From positions 73,722-137,721 of the forward strand of contig NW_013657667.1 in the NCBI RefSeq assembly GCF_000142905.1: a stretch of DNA of 64,000 nucleotides, given 5' to 3'. The position numbers were made by a program, and so were the translations under genes. Shown one piece after another: positions 1 through 10,119 of this stretch. The notes beneath the pieces were generated by a model. That model did no database searches, was not told the origin of the DNA, and saw nothing but the letters and a program-made list of their open reading frames with translations. Origin of the DNA: Thecamonas trahens ATCC 50062 (Eukaryota > Apusozoa > Apusomonadida > Apusomonadidae). How positions within the stretch are numbered: position 1 is the first letter of the stretch; each line of letters begins with the position of its first letter.

Positions 1-1007
1 GCGCAGGAGGCGCCCGCGCATACGGATTGTAGTGGCGGAATACATGCCCAAGGCCAGTCGTAACGCGTGATCTTGTCCATCGAAGCATGTGGCTCCAGTG
101 TGCGGGCTGAAAGAGAGAGAGATGCGAGGCGACGAACTGCGACTGCGAACCGTGCCGCCGACTCGGACACGCTCAGCTGCACTTCCGGCGCGTGGGCGTC
201 GTCATTCCGCCATCAGACTTGACCATGGGTAGAATGGCATGCTGCATACATGCAGAGGACGTTGGATGGAGCATCGGAGCGGATGTGAGGGAGTGGGGGT
301 AGGTGAGCAAGTGGGTCAGTGTGGGACAGACTGTTGGCACCTGGCTGGCGGCAACGCCATTACTTTGAGCCAAGATCACACGTTGACAGGCTCCATACCG
401 ATGCCGACAACTGATGCCGGTGCCAATGGTGGTGCCAACGCCGATGCCGATGCCCATGTCAGTGCCATCACCAATGCCCATCATGCCTAGCTGCAGCACC
501 TTGGCCCCTCCCCCCCCCCCACCCTCATCCTCATCCTCATCCTCATCTCTACATCAATCAATCGCCATGACCTCCCCATCAGCATCAGCCCAGCTGCGGC
601 ACCTTGAAGCGATGCAAGCAAGCCATCGTGACCATGGCCGTGGCTAGAACCGTGGCGGCAGGCCACCACTCTCGCCGCCACTCTCCTCTGAATTGGCTGA
701 CATGTCGCATGGCTCGGGCCGACACCGGGTGTACGCCACAGGCACCCAAGACCGATACACATCGGATAAGACTCCAGCAAGCTCTCCGACTGGAAAAAAG
801 CTTCTTTCCTACATCGCTGTACGTTTCTTGCTCGTCTAGCTCCTCTACATCCCCCTTCACCGCCCATGCAACCCTCGGCTCTGACCCGCCGGGATGGATG
901 GCGTCCAGGCACCGAGGCAGGCGATGGTGATGACGATGGCCATGGCCTTGGCGATGACGATGGTATTGATACGCACAACTCACACACAGCATCGGACATG
1001 ATCTGAC
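1..1007. other. 5' flank without a supported gene
   Basis: No gene can be supported here. Positions 410-490 hold imperfect GATGCC/GTGCCA-type short repeats, and 505-550 holds a C run followed by TCATCC repeats. Open frames on both strands are short, overlap each other and lack recognisable domains. A minus-strand ATG at 80 is open to the window edge for 26 codons and could be the first exon of a gene lying outside, but nothing else supports it. Confidence 0.5.
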
Positions 1008-3754
1008 ATGGCGGAATGTACACGGGTGATGGACGGGGGACAGGAGAATGTGATCGGGGCAAATGCGCGGTTTGCCACAGCGTTCGGGACGCGGAGCTTG
1101 GTCTACGCAGACTACACGGCGTCCGGGCGGAGTCTGGCCTTTATTGAGGACTACATCAGATCGCACGTCCTCCCGCTCTACGGCAACTCGCACTCGTCCA
1201 ACTCGGCGACGTCGATGCAGAGCACGCTGTTCTTGCACGAGGCCCGTGAGATGATTCTCAAGGCCGTCAACGGCAACCGCGACACTGATGTGGCCCTCTT
1301 CACCGGCCCGGGCTCCACATCCGCCATCCACAAGATGGTCTCCGCCCTCGGCCTTGTGGCCCCGCTCGAATCGAGCACCAGCATTGGCAACGATGACGGT
1401 GATGCCCAGGCTGTTGTCTTTGTCTCGCTCCTCGACCACCACTCCAACATCCTCCCGTGGCGCGAGTCGAGCGCGTCAGTCGTGACCATCGGCGTGAACG
1501 AGGCCGGCGAGCTCGACATGGCCCAGTTGGCGGAAGAGCTGCGTGCACATGCAGCTGCGGACCGGTTGCTCATCGGCTCCTTCCCGGCGGCATCCAACGT
1601 GACAGGGCGACTGGTCGACACCGAGGCGGTGACCAAGCTCCTTCACGCCCACGGGGCACTCGCGTTCTGGGACTACGCTACCGCTGCGCCGTACGCCGAC
1701 ATCGACATGAACCCAATCTCGGCCGCCGCAGACACCTTCAAGGACGCTATCTTTATCTCGAGCCACAAGTTTGTGGGTGGGCCATCGGCACCAGGCATCC
1801 TCGTCGCCAAGCAGGCGCTTTTCGACAAGCTCCCGCGGTCGTGCGCGCCGGGCGGTGGGACTGTCTTCTGGGTCACCGCCGATGACCACGCATACCTCGA
1901 CGACATCGAGTACCGCGAGGAGGGCGGGACGCCCGACATTGTCGGCGCCATCCGCGCAGGCCTGGCCTTCCAGCTCAAGTCGGCCGTCGGCGGTGAGCTC
2001 ATTGCCAGCCGCGAGTCCGAGCTTGTTGCCCAAGCCGTTGCTGTCCTCGGCGCCGAGCCGAACGTCACCCTCCTTGGCGAGAGCCCCCACCACGAAGAGC
2101 ACCACCTCGCTCTCTTCTCGCTCCTCATCGCTGTCCCGGGTCTGCCGACCGAGACGCCGATGTTCCTGCACTACAACTTTGTCACCGTCCTACTCAACGA
2201 TCTGTTTGGGATCCAGGTTCGCGGCGGATGCGTGTGCGCCGGCCCGCTCGGCGCGCATCTTGTCGGCCTCACTCTCGACGAGATCAAGGCCTACGTGGTG
2301 GCCATGGAGGAGGACAACGAGTTTGAAGTCCTCAAGCCAGGCTTCACCCGGTTCAACCTCCCGTACTTTGCCTCGCCTGACGAGGTCGGCTACATCCTCG
2401 ACGCCCTGGTCTTTGTTGCCCGCCACGGCCACGCCTTCCTCCCGCTCTACAAGTTCATTGGTCACACCGCCGAGTGGATCCACGTCGGCAAGGCGCGCGC
2501 CTTCCAGCGGACCTGGTTGCAGGCCATCTCGTACAGCTCTGGCGCCATGGCCTACCCAGACTCACCGGCCTCGCAGCCGCCGGCCAGCACCGAGCTCGCC
2601 GCCCTCCGCGCCTCGTACATGGCCGAAGCCCACTCACTGCGGGAGCAGCTCGAGCGCAAGCCTCCGGCAGTCGCCGATCAGTCTGCGCTCTTCACCACCC
2701 ATGGCACTGACGCCATCCGGTGGTTCCTTCTCCCGTACGAAGCCGCCACCTTGCTCCGAGGCGAGCCTCTACCGGCGCTCCCGCCACATCGGGTCCGCCC
2801 GCGGACCTACATGGGCGACTCTCGCGAGGCCAAAAAGGCGCCTGAGGATGCCATCGCCAACTCGGCTGCCGCCGACATTGCTGCCGAGATGATGCTCGCC
2901 ATGGATGGCGCTGATTGGGAGGCCGACGAGGTGGCCCAGCTCCCGCCGTGTCCGGCACGAACGCCGGCTACGGCACTCGAGGCCAAGCTGGCGTCGGCCA
3001 CCGTCCGCAAGCCGCCGCGCAAGCTCATGAACGCCGTCACCAAGGCCATCCGCATGTTTGGCATGATTCGAGAGGGCGACCGTATCCTCGTTGGTGTTTC
3101 AGGCGGCAAGGACTCGCTCACCATGCTGCACACGCTCCTTGCACTCCAGCGGCGGTGGCCGGTCAAGTACGAGATCGGCGCCGTGACCGTCGACCCGCAG
3201 ACTGAGGCCTACGATCCATCGGTCCTCATTCCGTACATGGCCGCGCTCGGCGTGCCGTACTTTTACGAGAAGGAGGATCTCATCGAGCAAGCCAAGACCA
3301 ACCAGGACGGCGGGGCGGTGACCTCGATCTGCTCGTGGTGCTCGCGCATGAAGCGCGGTATGATCTACACAGCCATGCGCCGCGAGGGCTACAACGTCCT
3401 CGCCTTTGGCCAGCACCTCGACGACTTTGCCGAGTCGTTCATCATGTCTGCCCTCTTCAACGGAAAGCTCAACACGATGAAGGCTCACTACACCGTCGAC
3501 GCCGGCGACTTGCGCGTCATCCGGCCCATGGCCTTTGCCCGCGAGTCGGCCCTCCGCGACTTTGCCTACGCCTCCGGCCTCCCGGTCGTCTCCGAAACTG
3601 CCCGGGCTGCTTCGACGCTCCCATGGAACGCTACCGCATCAAGCAGGTTCTTGCCGCCCAGGAAGCCATCCACCCGCACGTCTTCTCCAATCTCAAGCGC
3701 GCACTCATCCCGCTCATGGGCGCAGACGCTGACACCATTGCCGCCACCAGCTAA
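1008..3754 (+). CDS. Cysteine desulfurase-like aminotransferase fused to TtcA-like tRNA thiolase (one-base frameshift)
   Basis: The N-terminal half (about residues 20-470) is a class V PLP-dependent aminotransferase of the cysteine desulfurase-like type. It starts with YADYTASGRS, has the Schiff-base lysine in ISSHKFVGGPSAPG (K254) and a GGCVCAGP loop (C408, C410). The C-terminal part (from about 680) is a PP-loop ATPase of the TtcA family: SGGKDS at 698-703 and a SICSWCS CxxC pair (C775, C778). TtcA makes 2-thiocytidine in tRNA using a [4Fe-4S] cluster held by three cysteines, and a desulfurase would supply the sulfur, so the fusion makes biochemical sense; the pairing itself is inference. 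After codon 863 the frame slips by one missing base near 3595-3599. The other frame continues as CPGCFDAPMERYRIKQ and ends at the TAA at 3752-3754, giving about 915 residues when read through. Without that step the third cysteine motif is lost and the tail is out-of-frame sequence running to 3956. The start chosen is the first ATG of the long frame. Confidence 0.85.
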
Positions 3755-5112
3755 ACAAACAGTAGCGACGCAGAGTGCAGCCGCAACGACGCATGCAGCT
3801 CGGCTAGATTCGACGGTGAGTACGGCGCCGGCGAAAGGCTTTCGCGCACGACCTCGGTCTGCGGAGCGCGGAAGAGCGGCAGCGGCGTCCATGGCGCCGG
3901 CGAGGTCACATGCTCGAGCTCACGCCGAGGCTCGTCTAGTGCAGGCCCCGCTCTGACCGCAGGCTCGAGCTCGTTGACAGCGAGCTCCGGCGACGGAATC
4001 GGTTTGGCGGGCGCTGGCGACGGAAACGGCGGCGCTCGTGGGAGGCGAGTCGCCACGGGGAGCCTCGTGCGCGTCCGCCGCGGCGTTTGTGTTGCCGCAG
4101 ATCGTGTCGTGGACAAAGGTGATCGGGTTGCAAGTCGGGCTGCGGGAGCAGCGACCGGAGTGGCCTGAATTGCCACAGCATGGCGCGGCGGCGCCTTGCT
4201 GGCTTGCGGTGGCGCCGATGGCGACTGCGACCGCACCCGCACCCGCCGCGCTCGGGCCCGCGATGCTGCCGCGTACTTGGCCCGGGCAGTCGCTCGTGAT
4301 CGGGCATGCGCCTTGCGACGGGCGGCTCGATCGGCGTGGCTCTCAAACGGCGACGCAACCGGACGGAGACAGCCGCTACAGTGCGGCGACCGTCCGTGGT
4401 GCTCTGGACAGGAAATGCCATCGGCAACCGCTACAAAGTGGTCCGGATCGTGCATCCACACAATCGGAGGATCACAGCTGGATGCCGCCGGTGCAGGCGA
4501 CCGTGTCGGCGATCGTGATGCCTGTAGCTGCGGGCTGTAGTACGACGCAGCGAGCATGAGCGAATCATGCGCGACGTGTCCGTGATCGTCGCCAGCTCTG
4601 TTCTCCTTGCCAGACGAGACCACCACCTGAGCCAAGACTCCAGCCTCCGCCGCGGCCTGCCGCACAGCGATCAGCGGCTTGTTGGCTCGATGCATCCGAC
4701 CACCACCCACCGGCGACCGATGCTGCGGCTGGTGCCGGGCACGAGACCGATGGATCTGAGCCGCGTCCAAGCGGACTCTTGCGCGGGCCAGCATGGCCTC
4801 GGCCTCTCTACTTGCGACCGCCGCCGGATGCTCAACCCCATGCTCATGCCCAGTCCCATGCGGTTGATCATCATCTTCATCAGAACCTTGGTCATCGGTC
4901 CCACTTCGGTCCGCCCGATGCCGCCAAGTCCGCCACGCCCGCGCCAGGCACCGCGAGCGGCGGCGCCAGTAGGCGAGACCGGCTGCGTCTGCCACGGCCT
5001 TGCGGGTCCGCCAGCGGGTAAAGGCCTCGGCCAGAGTCCTCTGTACACGTGCTACACGCGCTGCTTCCCATGCAGGGAACAGTGCTCGAGTCACCGCTGT
5101 CGGGCCCTCCAT
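3751..5112 (-). CDS. Sfi1-like repeat hypothetical protein
   Basis: A 453-residue frame. Residues 25-70 contain two tryptophan-centred helical segments, LAEAFTRWRTRKAV and LARAWRTWRHRAD, which resemble the LxxxFxxWR spacing of centrin-binding Sfi1 repeats. Further on there is an acidic stretch (residues 70-85), an HCSGCLRP cysteine/histidine patch and an Arg/Ala-rich segment, then a long Pro/Ser/Thr-rich tail. A centrosome or basal-body role would be inference from two weak repeats only. The gene converges on the desulfurase-TtcA fusion, and the two stop codons share bases at 3751-3754. Codon composition is like its neighbours, but no family is recognised over most of the length, so the reading frame is probable rather than certain. 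Confidence 0.55.
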   Translation of the reverse strand: MEGPTAVTRALFPAWEAARVARVQRTLAEAFTRWRTRKAVADAAGLAYWRRRSRCLARAWRTWRHRADRSGTDDQGSDEDDDQPHGTGHEHGVEHPAAVASREAEAMLARARVRLDAAQIHRSRARHQPQHRSPVGGGRMHRANKPLIAVRQAAAEAGVLAQVVVSSGKENRAGDDHGHVAHDSLMLAASYYSPQLQASRSPTRSPAPAASSCDPPIVWMHDPDHFVAVADGISCPEHHGRSPHCSGCLRPVASPFESHADRAARRKAHARSRATARAKYAAASRARARRVRVRSQSPSAPPQASKAPPRHAVAIQATPVAAPAARLATRSPLSTTRSAATQTPRRTRTRLPVATRLPRAPPFPSPAPAKPIPSPELAVNELEPAVRAGPALDEPRRELEHVTSPAPWTPLPLFRAPQTEVVRESLSPAPYSPSNLAELHASLRLHSASLLFV

Positions 5113-5277
5113 GGCTGAGTGCGGTGTAGAATCGGCACGCGGCGAGGGGGCGAGCCGCCGACCGACCGCTTGGTGACCGCTTTGGATGACCGCGGGCGTT
5201 GATGGGGGCGTCGATGGCGGATGATGGTATTATGGCAAAGGTTGGATTTTAGTCAACTGGTCGCCGGGTTGGCTTCT

Positions 5278-7950
5278 TCAGAATGAGGTGTAGTTGATGG
5301 AGCCGCCGGTCGGACCTTTTCTGCGCTTGACGATGTAGGCGATGGCGCCGCCGACAGCAGAAATGACGACAAACACAATGGCGAAAATGGCGCCGACAGA
5401 GAGAGCAGGCTTGCTTGGCGATCGCCTCGCCGGCGCCGGTGGGAAGCCGTCGGCGAGCGGGAAGAGCGAAGTGATGCGGTAGTTGGGCGCGCCCGCAGCT
5501 TGGCTCCACGGCACTTTGTCCGGATGGTCGGCGAGCGCCGCGGTCGGCGCCAGATACATAGTACCGGCGACCGTCGACGAAGTGACCAGCAAGTACTGGG
5601 TTCCATACGCGCCGACGTTGGGCACGGCGGCAAAGACCACACCGGCCTTGGCAGTTGTCGAGAGCGGCAGATTGAACGGCGCCCACGTTGCGCCCGAGTC
5701 CGACGAGACATGCAGTTCGAGGTCGTCGCCGCTCGACGCCCCGTTGTAGGCCAGCACAATCGCTGTGCCGTACAGCATCTCGACAGCGGGCACGGTGACT
5801 GCGCTTGAGAGCGGGAGCGCAATCGAAGACGCGCCTGTGGCAAACACGTCGTGCATGATGAACGGTGTCTGTGGCGACTTGGGCGTCTCGGACAAGTACA
5901 CCGCGTACACCGATGTCGTGCCCGCGACCGCGACTGTCGACACGCGACTGTCGACAAAGACAGGCGGCGTGTAGGCTTCCCAGCTCGTACCAGAGTCGGC
6001 TGTCTTGTAAAAGCACGCAACCGGTGCCGTGTCGATGCCGCACGCCGCCAGCAACAGTCCGTTGGCTGTGTGGCCGGGCCCTTCGCCAAACACAATGTCC
6101 TCGACCGAGAGCACGCCGTCGACTAGCCCGTTCGGCACCGTCATGAGTGTCCACAGAACGCTTCCGAGCGCAGCGCTGCCAAACTGCGCGCGGAAGAAAA
6201 ACGGCGCGCGGGTAGAGCCCTCAGGCACGGCGCACGACGCGTACAGGACCGATGCCTTGGCACTAGCCGTGGTGTCGGCCACCACCAGCTTGCCGAGCTG
6301 CCAGCAGAACTGCTGATCAAGCTCGAGCTGCATGGCGTACCCGCCGTCGTGCGAGCCGTACACCGTGTTGTCGGCGACAACCGCAATGTGGCCATCTGCC
6401 GAGCTTACAGCATACGGCTCGGCCCGGCAGCCCGGGCAGTTGACGTCGATCTGTGCGACTTGGTGGACCCAGTCGATGCTCGGAACAGCGTCGGCTGGCG
6501 GCGGCTTCTTGTCCTTGCCCACTGGCGCCGCAAGCTTCATCTGGAAGACGACGGGCTCGTACGAGCTGGCCCGCGTCCCGACTCCGAGCCAGTCCCCCAC
6601 CATCCGAGGCGGCGGCGGCGAGGGCGTGGCGGCGCGGACATTCCCAGCAACTTGCTCGTCGGGCAATGCCGCGACTCGCGCGTCGACCTCGCGCTCAATA
6701 ATGTCGGTATAGATGCCGCGAAAGTGGCACTCGGACACGCCCGACACCCCACCAAACACCCGCTTGGGCGCAAAGAGCGTGCCCCCGACGTAGTTGGAGG
6801 CGTAGAGCTCGCATCCAGTCCCTGTCGAGGCAAAGCCGACATAAGTGCTCTCGAGCTTGATGGGCACCATCGGAGCACCGGCAATCGGTGTGTGGACAAG
6901 AGTCCACTCGGACCAGTCGGCGTTGGAGAGCGCGCCGCCTGAGCCGGGCGACGGGAGCATGGTGAGCAACCGGGTGCCATCAACCGACGCGCGCGAGAGA
7001 GTAGCCGACTCGTTGGGCGGAAGCACGAGCGTGGTAGTTGCGGTTCCTCCCGACGCCGCCGCGCACGGCAGCAGCGTCTGCCACGACTTGGAGATCCACG
7101 GGGTCGCCGACTCAAGAGCAGCAAACAAGTCAGCGACGTAGCAGACCACCGACGCCGAGTCGTCGGCCGCGCGATACGCCGAGCTCACCACAATGGTGTC
7201 GTCACCGACGGCCAGCTGGGTATCGAATGAGCGGGCAAAGGTGGCACCCAGCGCCGGCAGGGCGAGATCGACGAGTTGCCACGACTCGCCACCGTCTGCG
7301 GTAACAGCCAGCGCGTCGTTTGTCGCCGACGAGCCTTCTCCGATGTAGTAGCGGACGACCATTGCGCCGCGCGAGGTGTTGTACTGACCAAACACGGCTC
7401 GGCCGTACGAGGCCAGGGGATGGGTGGTGGCGTTGTACTCGAGACCCGGGAGGACGCTCTCGGCCACAAAGTCCTTTCCGCCGTCCGACGACATCCACAG
7501 CTGCGGGACCGGCAGCGGATCAGCATGGCCGGCAGTGAGCCAGATGCGATCAGAAGCCGAAGACCAAGCCATGAAGAACGGCGCAGCCGGTTGCGGCGAG
7601 AGCGAGAAGAGAGGCTCTGCCGCAAATGAGCTGCCTCCATCGGTGGAGGCCATGACCACGGTGTTGCCGCTTGTCGTCTCCTTTCCCAGCACCAGGACGG
7701 TTGTCTGCTGTGTGGCCAGCGAGTATGCGGCAGAGAGGCCGTCCATCTTGTGCCACAGACTCCATGCTTTGTCGGCTCCGCCCGATCGCAGCAGCATGGG
7801 TGCCGTGTTGGTGGTGGTGGTGGTGCCTGTGGCCATGGGTGATACCAGGGCCACGTCGGTGGCGGTGGCAAGGGCGGTGGGGGTGGCGAGGATGGCCACT
7901 ACCACCAGCAAAGCAAGTGAGGAGAGGGCGGTGGTCTTGGGGAGCGACAT
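5278..7950 (-). CDS. Asp-box beta-propeller type I membrane protein (sortilin/sialidase-like)
   Basis: An 890-residue protein when started at the ATG at 7950, which puts a clean signal peptide (SLALLVVVAILATPTALA) at the N-terminus. An in-frame ATG 47 codons upstream at 8091 would bury that signal behind a Ser/Thr/His-rich leader, so it was not chosen. The lumenal part repeats Asp-box motifs (STDGGSSF, SSDGGKDF, TADGGESW, TADSGTSW, SSDSGATW), the signature of sialidase and VPS10/sortilin propellers. One transmembrane helix near the C-terminus (GAIFAIVFVVISAVGGAIAY) is followed by a short basic tail ending in YTSF, a YxxPhi-type sorting signal. The layout suggests a trafficking receptor or surface glycoprotein. 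A typical sortilin ten-cysteine module is not obvious, so the exact family is unsure. Confidence 0.75.
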   Translation of the reverse strand: MSLPKTTALSSLALLVVVAILATPTALATATDVALVSPMATGTTTTTNTAPMLLRSGGADKAWSLWHKMDGLSAAYSLATQQTTVLVLGKETTSGNTVVMASTDGGSSFAAEPLFSLSPQPAAPFFMAWSSASDRIWLTAGHADPLPVPQLWMSSDGGKDFVAESVLPGLEYNATTHPLASYGRAVFGQYNTSRGAMVVRYYIGEGSSATNDALAVTADGGESWQLVDLALPALGATFARSFDTQLAVGDDTIVVSSAYRAADDSASVVCYVADLFAALESATPWISKSWQTLLPCAAASGGTATTTLVLPPNESATLSRASVDGTRLLTMLPSPGSGGALSNADWSEWTLVHTPIAGAPMVPIKLESTYVGFASTGTGCELYASNYVGGTLFAPKRVFGGVSGVSECHFRGIYTDIIEREVDARVAALPDEQVAGNVRAATPSPPPPRMVGDWLGVGTRASSYEPVVFQMKLAAPVGKDKKPPPADAVPSIDWVHQVAQIDVNCPGCRAEPYAVSSADGHIAVVADNTVYGSHDGGYAMQLELDQQFCWQLGKLVVADTTASAKASVLYASCAVPEGSTRAPFFFRAQFGSAALGSVLWTLMTVPNGLVDGVLSVEDIVFGEGPGHTANGLLLAACGIDTAPVACFYKTADSGTSWEAYTPPVFVDSRVSTVAVAGTTSVYAVYLSETPKSPQTPFIMHDVFATGASSIALPLSSAVTVPAVEMLYGTAIVLAYNGASSGDDLELHVSSDSGATWAPFNLPLSTTAKAGVVFAAVPNVGAYGTQYLLVTSSTVAGTMYLAPTAALADHPDKVPWSQAAGAPNYRITSLFPLADGFPPAPARRSPSKPALSVGAIFAIVFVVISAVGGAIAYIVKRRKGPTGGSINYTSF

Positions 7951-8087
7951 AGTGGTCGTGGTCGTGGAGGTGTGTGTGTGGCGATGGGGCGACGTGGCGA
8001 CGTGGCGACGGGAGGGGGGGGGAACAGGCGTCAGGGTGGCGGGGAGTGTGGATGGAGCCAGCTTTACGTGGATTTCATCGGGCTGGG

Positions 8088-9764
8088 TCACATGTTCGGA
8101 TCTATGCCCGAGATGGTGGCGTTGATGGCGGCGGCGCCCGACTCCTTGACCACCAGCATGCGTTTGGCTGGCGTGACGTAGACGAGGCAGCCGCGGGCGG
8201 TGGCGAGCTGGACGATTTGGTTAAAGGCCTTCTTGGTGGCAAAGCCCGAGTAGACGACGACGTCAGGGACAAAGACGATGCGGTTGCGTTCCTGCTCCCA
8301 GAGCTTGATCTGGTCGGTGATGCCCTCGTGGAGCGGAAAGTAATACGAGGTGGCGATTTCGCGGACGTCAGCGGGGCGGTCGATGGCGGCCTCGTCCGAG
8401 GAGACAGCAGCCATGGCCTTCTGGGTGGCGGCGACCGAGGCAGCAGCCGACTGCAGCGGCGAGGTAGCCGAGAGCAGGGCAAGGTCACCGAGAGTGGTCG
8501 AGGTGTCGAGGAGCGACGGTAGGGTCGACATCTTGGGGTGGGCGTGGTCGGCGAGGTACTGCAGGATTTCGTCGGCGGTGATGCCGCGGCCAAATGCCGA
8601 GTTGACGACCGAGCGGGTGATTTCTCCGACCACCAGGTTGGGCAGGCGACATGTGATGGCGGTGAACATGGAGAGGATGTTCATCTTGATGACCGAGGTG
8701 GTGTAGGCGTAGAGGTGTAGGTTGGTCTCCACAATGATGTACTTGTGGTCGTCCTCGAGCTCGATGTTTCCGGTCATGAGGTGTGTGGCAAGCTTGGTGG
8801 GGAAGTAGTACTCGCGGCCGAGCGCAGAGTCAGGCGACGCGAGATATATGAGGCCGAGTGCGTGAAGGTCGAGGACGAGCGTCTGCTCAAACTCAGAGAG
8901 CGCGTCCATGCGGTACGGCTGGCCGACCTCGAGAAAGGTGAGGACAAAGAGGAAGCGGATGACCGAGGCCATCGAGTTCTCCTGCTCCGACGCGACCGAG
9001 ATGAACTCGACAAGGAGGGTCCAGATCTGGGTGTACACGTCCTTGAGCAGGTACTTGAAGCCTGCGGGGGTGAGGACAGGCGCAGCGGTTTCGTCCGAGT
9101 CGTGGTCGACAATGAGCCCAGCAGCGGCGAGCATGGCCTCAACGCCAGGCTCGAGATCGCTTGACGGCGTGCCCATGAGAAACTCGAGAATGGCTTCCCA
9201 CTTGGTCTCGGCAAACGAATCGAGCGTGGCTGCCGACGGCAGGTCTGCGCCGTCGAGCGACGACGGGTCGGCGTCAGCGATCCACGGCGTCGGCGCCTCG
9301 CCAGCCAGCGCAGATTGAAGCGAGGCCTGGAAGACCGGATCAAGGCAGATGAGCGCACCAGGCGCATACACATCCTCCAGAGCGCGAGCAACGGCAGCAG
9401 TGAGAGCGTCCTCATCTCCAGACGGATCGCTGAGGCCAGCGGCCAGCGCCTCATCTAGCGACGACGAGCCGGCCTCTGACTTGATCAGCACCATCCTGAG
9501 CAGATACAGCTTGCACAGGGCGTCCCGGGCAAGATAGCGCGACTCGACGGGCGTCCACTCGAGGACAGACCTTGCAGCCAGAGGCCCCGTCAAGTACAGC
9601 ATGCGCATGGTGAAGTTCTTGGCCAGCGGAGGGAGGGCACGGAGGACGCCATGGGCCGCCCATGGGTCGCCATACAGCTGCTGTAGCGTAGCCGGTGAGT
9701 GGACAGCCAGCGAGGAGAGAAAGTCCAGAATGAATGAGGCCAGACCCATTGCCGCTGGTGGCAA
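8088..9764 (-). CDS. GTF2H4: TFIIH core subunit p52/Tfb2
   Basis: A 558-residue protein matching the p52 (Tfb2) subunit of the TFIIH core, which anchors and stimulates the XPB helicase in transcription initiation and nucleotide excision repair. Diagnostic stretches are the N-terminal LPPLAKNFTMRMLYLTGPL, the LDPVFQASLQ block near residue 155, and the C-terminal IKLWEQERNRIVFVPDVVVY followed by a small alpha/beta domain that in other species pairs with p8/TTDA. Length is close to the animal protein (about 460) with extra residues in loops. A second methionine at position 6 (MGLASFILDF) is an equally good start. The stop lies 137 bp upstream of the Asp-box gene's chosen start, on the same strand. 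Confidence 0.9.
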   Translation of the reverse strand: MPPAAMGLASFILDFLSSLAVHSPATLQQLYGDPWAAHGVLRALPPLAKNFTMRMLYLTGPLAARSVLEWTPVESRYLARDALCKLYLLRMVLIKSEAGSSSLDEALAAGLSDPSGDEDALTAAVARALEDVYAPGALICLDPVFQASLQSALAGEAPTPWIADADPSSLDGADLPSAATLDSFAETKWEAILEFLMGTPSSDLEPGVEAMLAAAGLIVDHDSDETAAPVLTPAGFKYLLKDVYTQIWTLLVEFISVASEQENSMASVIRFLFVLTFLEVGQPYRMDALSEFEQTLVLDLHALGLIYLASPDSALGREYYFPTKLATHLMTGNIELEDDHKYIIVETNLHLYAYTTSVIKMNILSMFTAITCRLPNLVVGEITRSVVNSAFGRGITADEILQYLADHAHPKMSTLPSLLDTSTTLGDLALLSATSPLQSAAASVAATQKAMAAVSSDEAAIDRPADVREIATSYYFPLHEGITDQIKLWEQERNRIVFVPDVVVYSGFATKKAFNQIVQLATARGCLVYVTPAKRMLVVKESGAAAINATISGIDPNM

Positions 9765-10119
9765 GTCGAGTGGTGGTATCTATGTGGGTGGGAGGGGGTG
9801 GGGGTGGGGGGAGGGGGGGAGGGGGGCGGGTGGGGGTGGGGGAGAGGGGGTGTTCGAGGACAGGGTGATCGGGATGGCCATGGCAGGGATGTGTTGTTAG
9901 TGGTGGGGGGGGGGGGGGGAAGGGGGGGTATCTTCTCGGGGTGAGGAGGAGGGGGGATCAGGTGCGATGTGATGGTATGCTAGCTGATCATCATCATCAC
10001 CTTGGTTGTCGACCCCCCTCCCCTCCCCTCCCCTCCCCCCTCCCCCCCCTCCCCCTCCCTCCCCTCCCACCTGCAGCTGCACTCGGCGCGAAACACTCGA
10101 CTTGGGAGAGAAGACAGGC
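9765..10119. repeat. Poly-purine/poly-pyrimidine intergenic tract
   Basis: Short divergent intergenic region between TFIIH p52 and the ankyrin gene. It is dominated by homopurine sequence (GGGGGT/GGGGA runs at 9785-9850, a 19-base G run at 9901-9919) that switches to C-rich sequence (CCCCTCC repeats, 10012-10070). It probably holds both promoters. No TATA box or other core promoter element is recognisable. Confidence 0.6.

Noticed and set aside
1..80. Minus-strand ATG at 80 open to the window edge
   Set aside because: Only 26 codons, no recognisable sequence; could be chance.
585..1442. 285-codon minus-strand open frame at the 5' flank
   Set aside because: Half is antisense to the desulfurase domain; the rest is low-complexity with no family feature.
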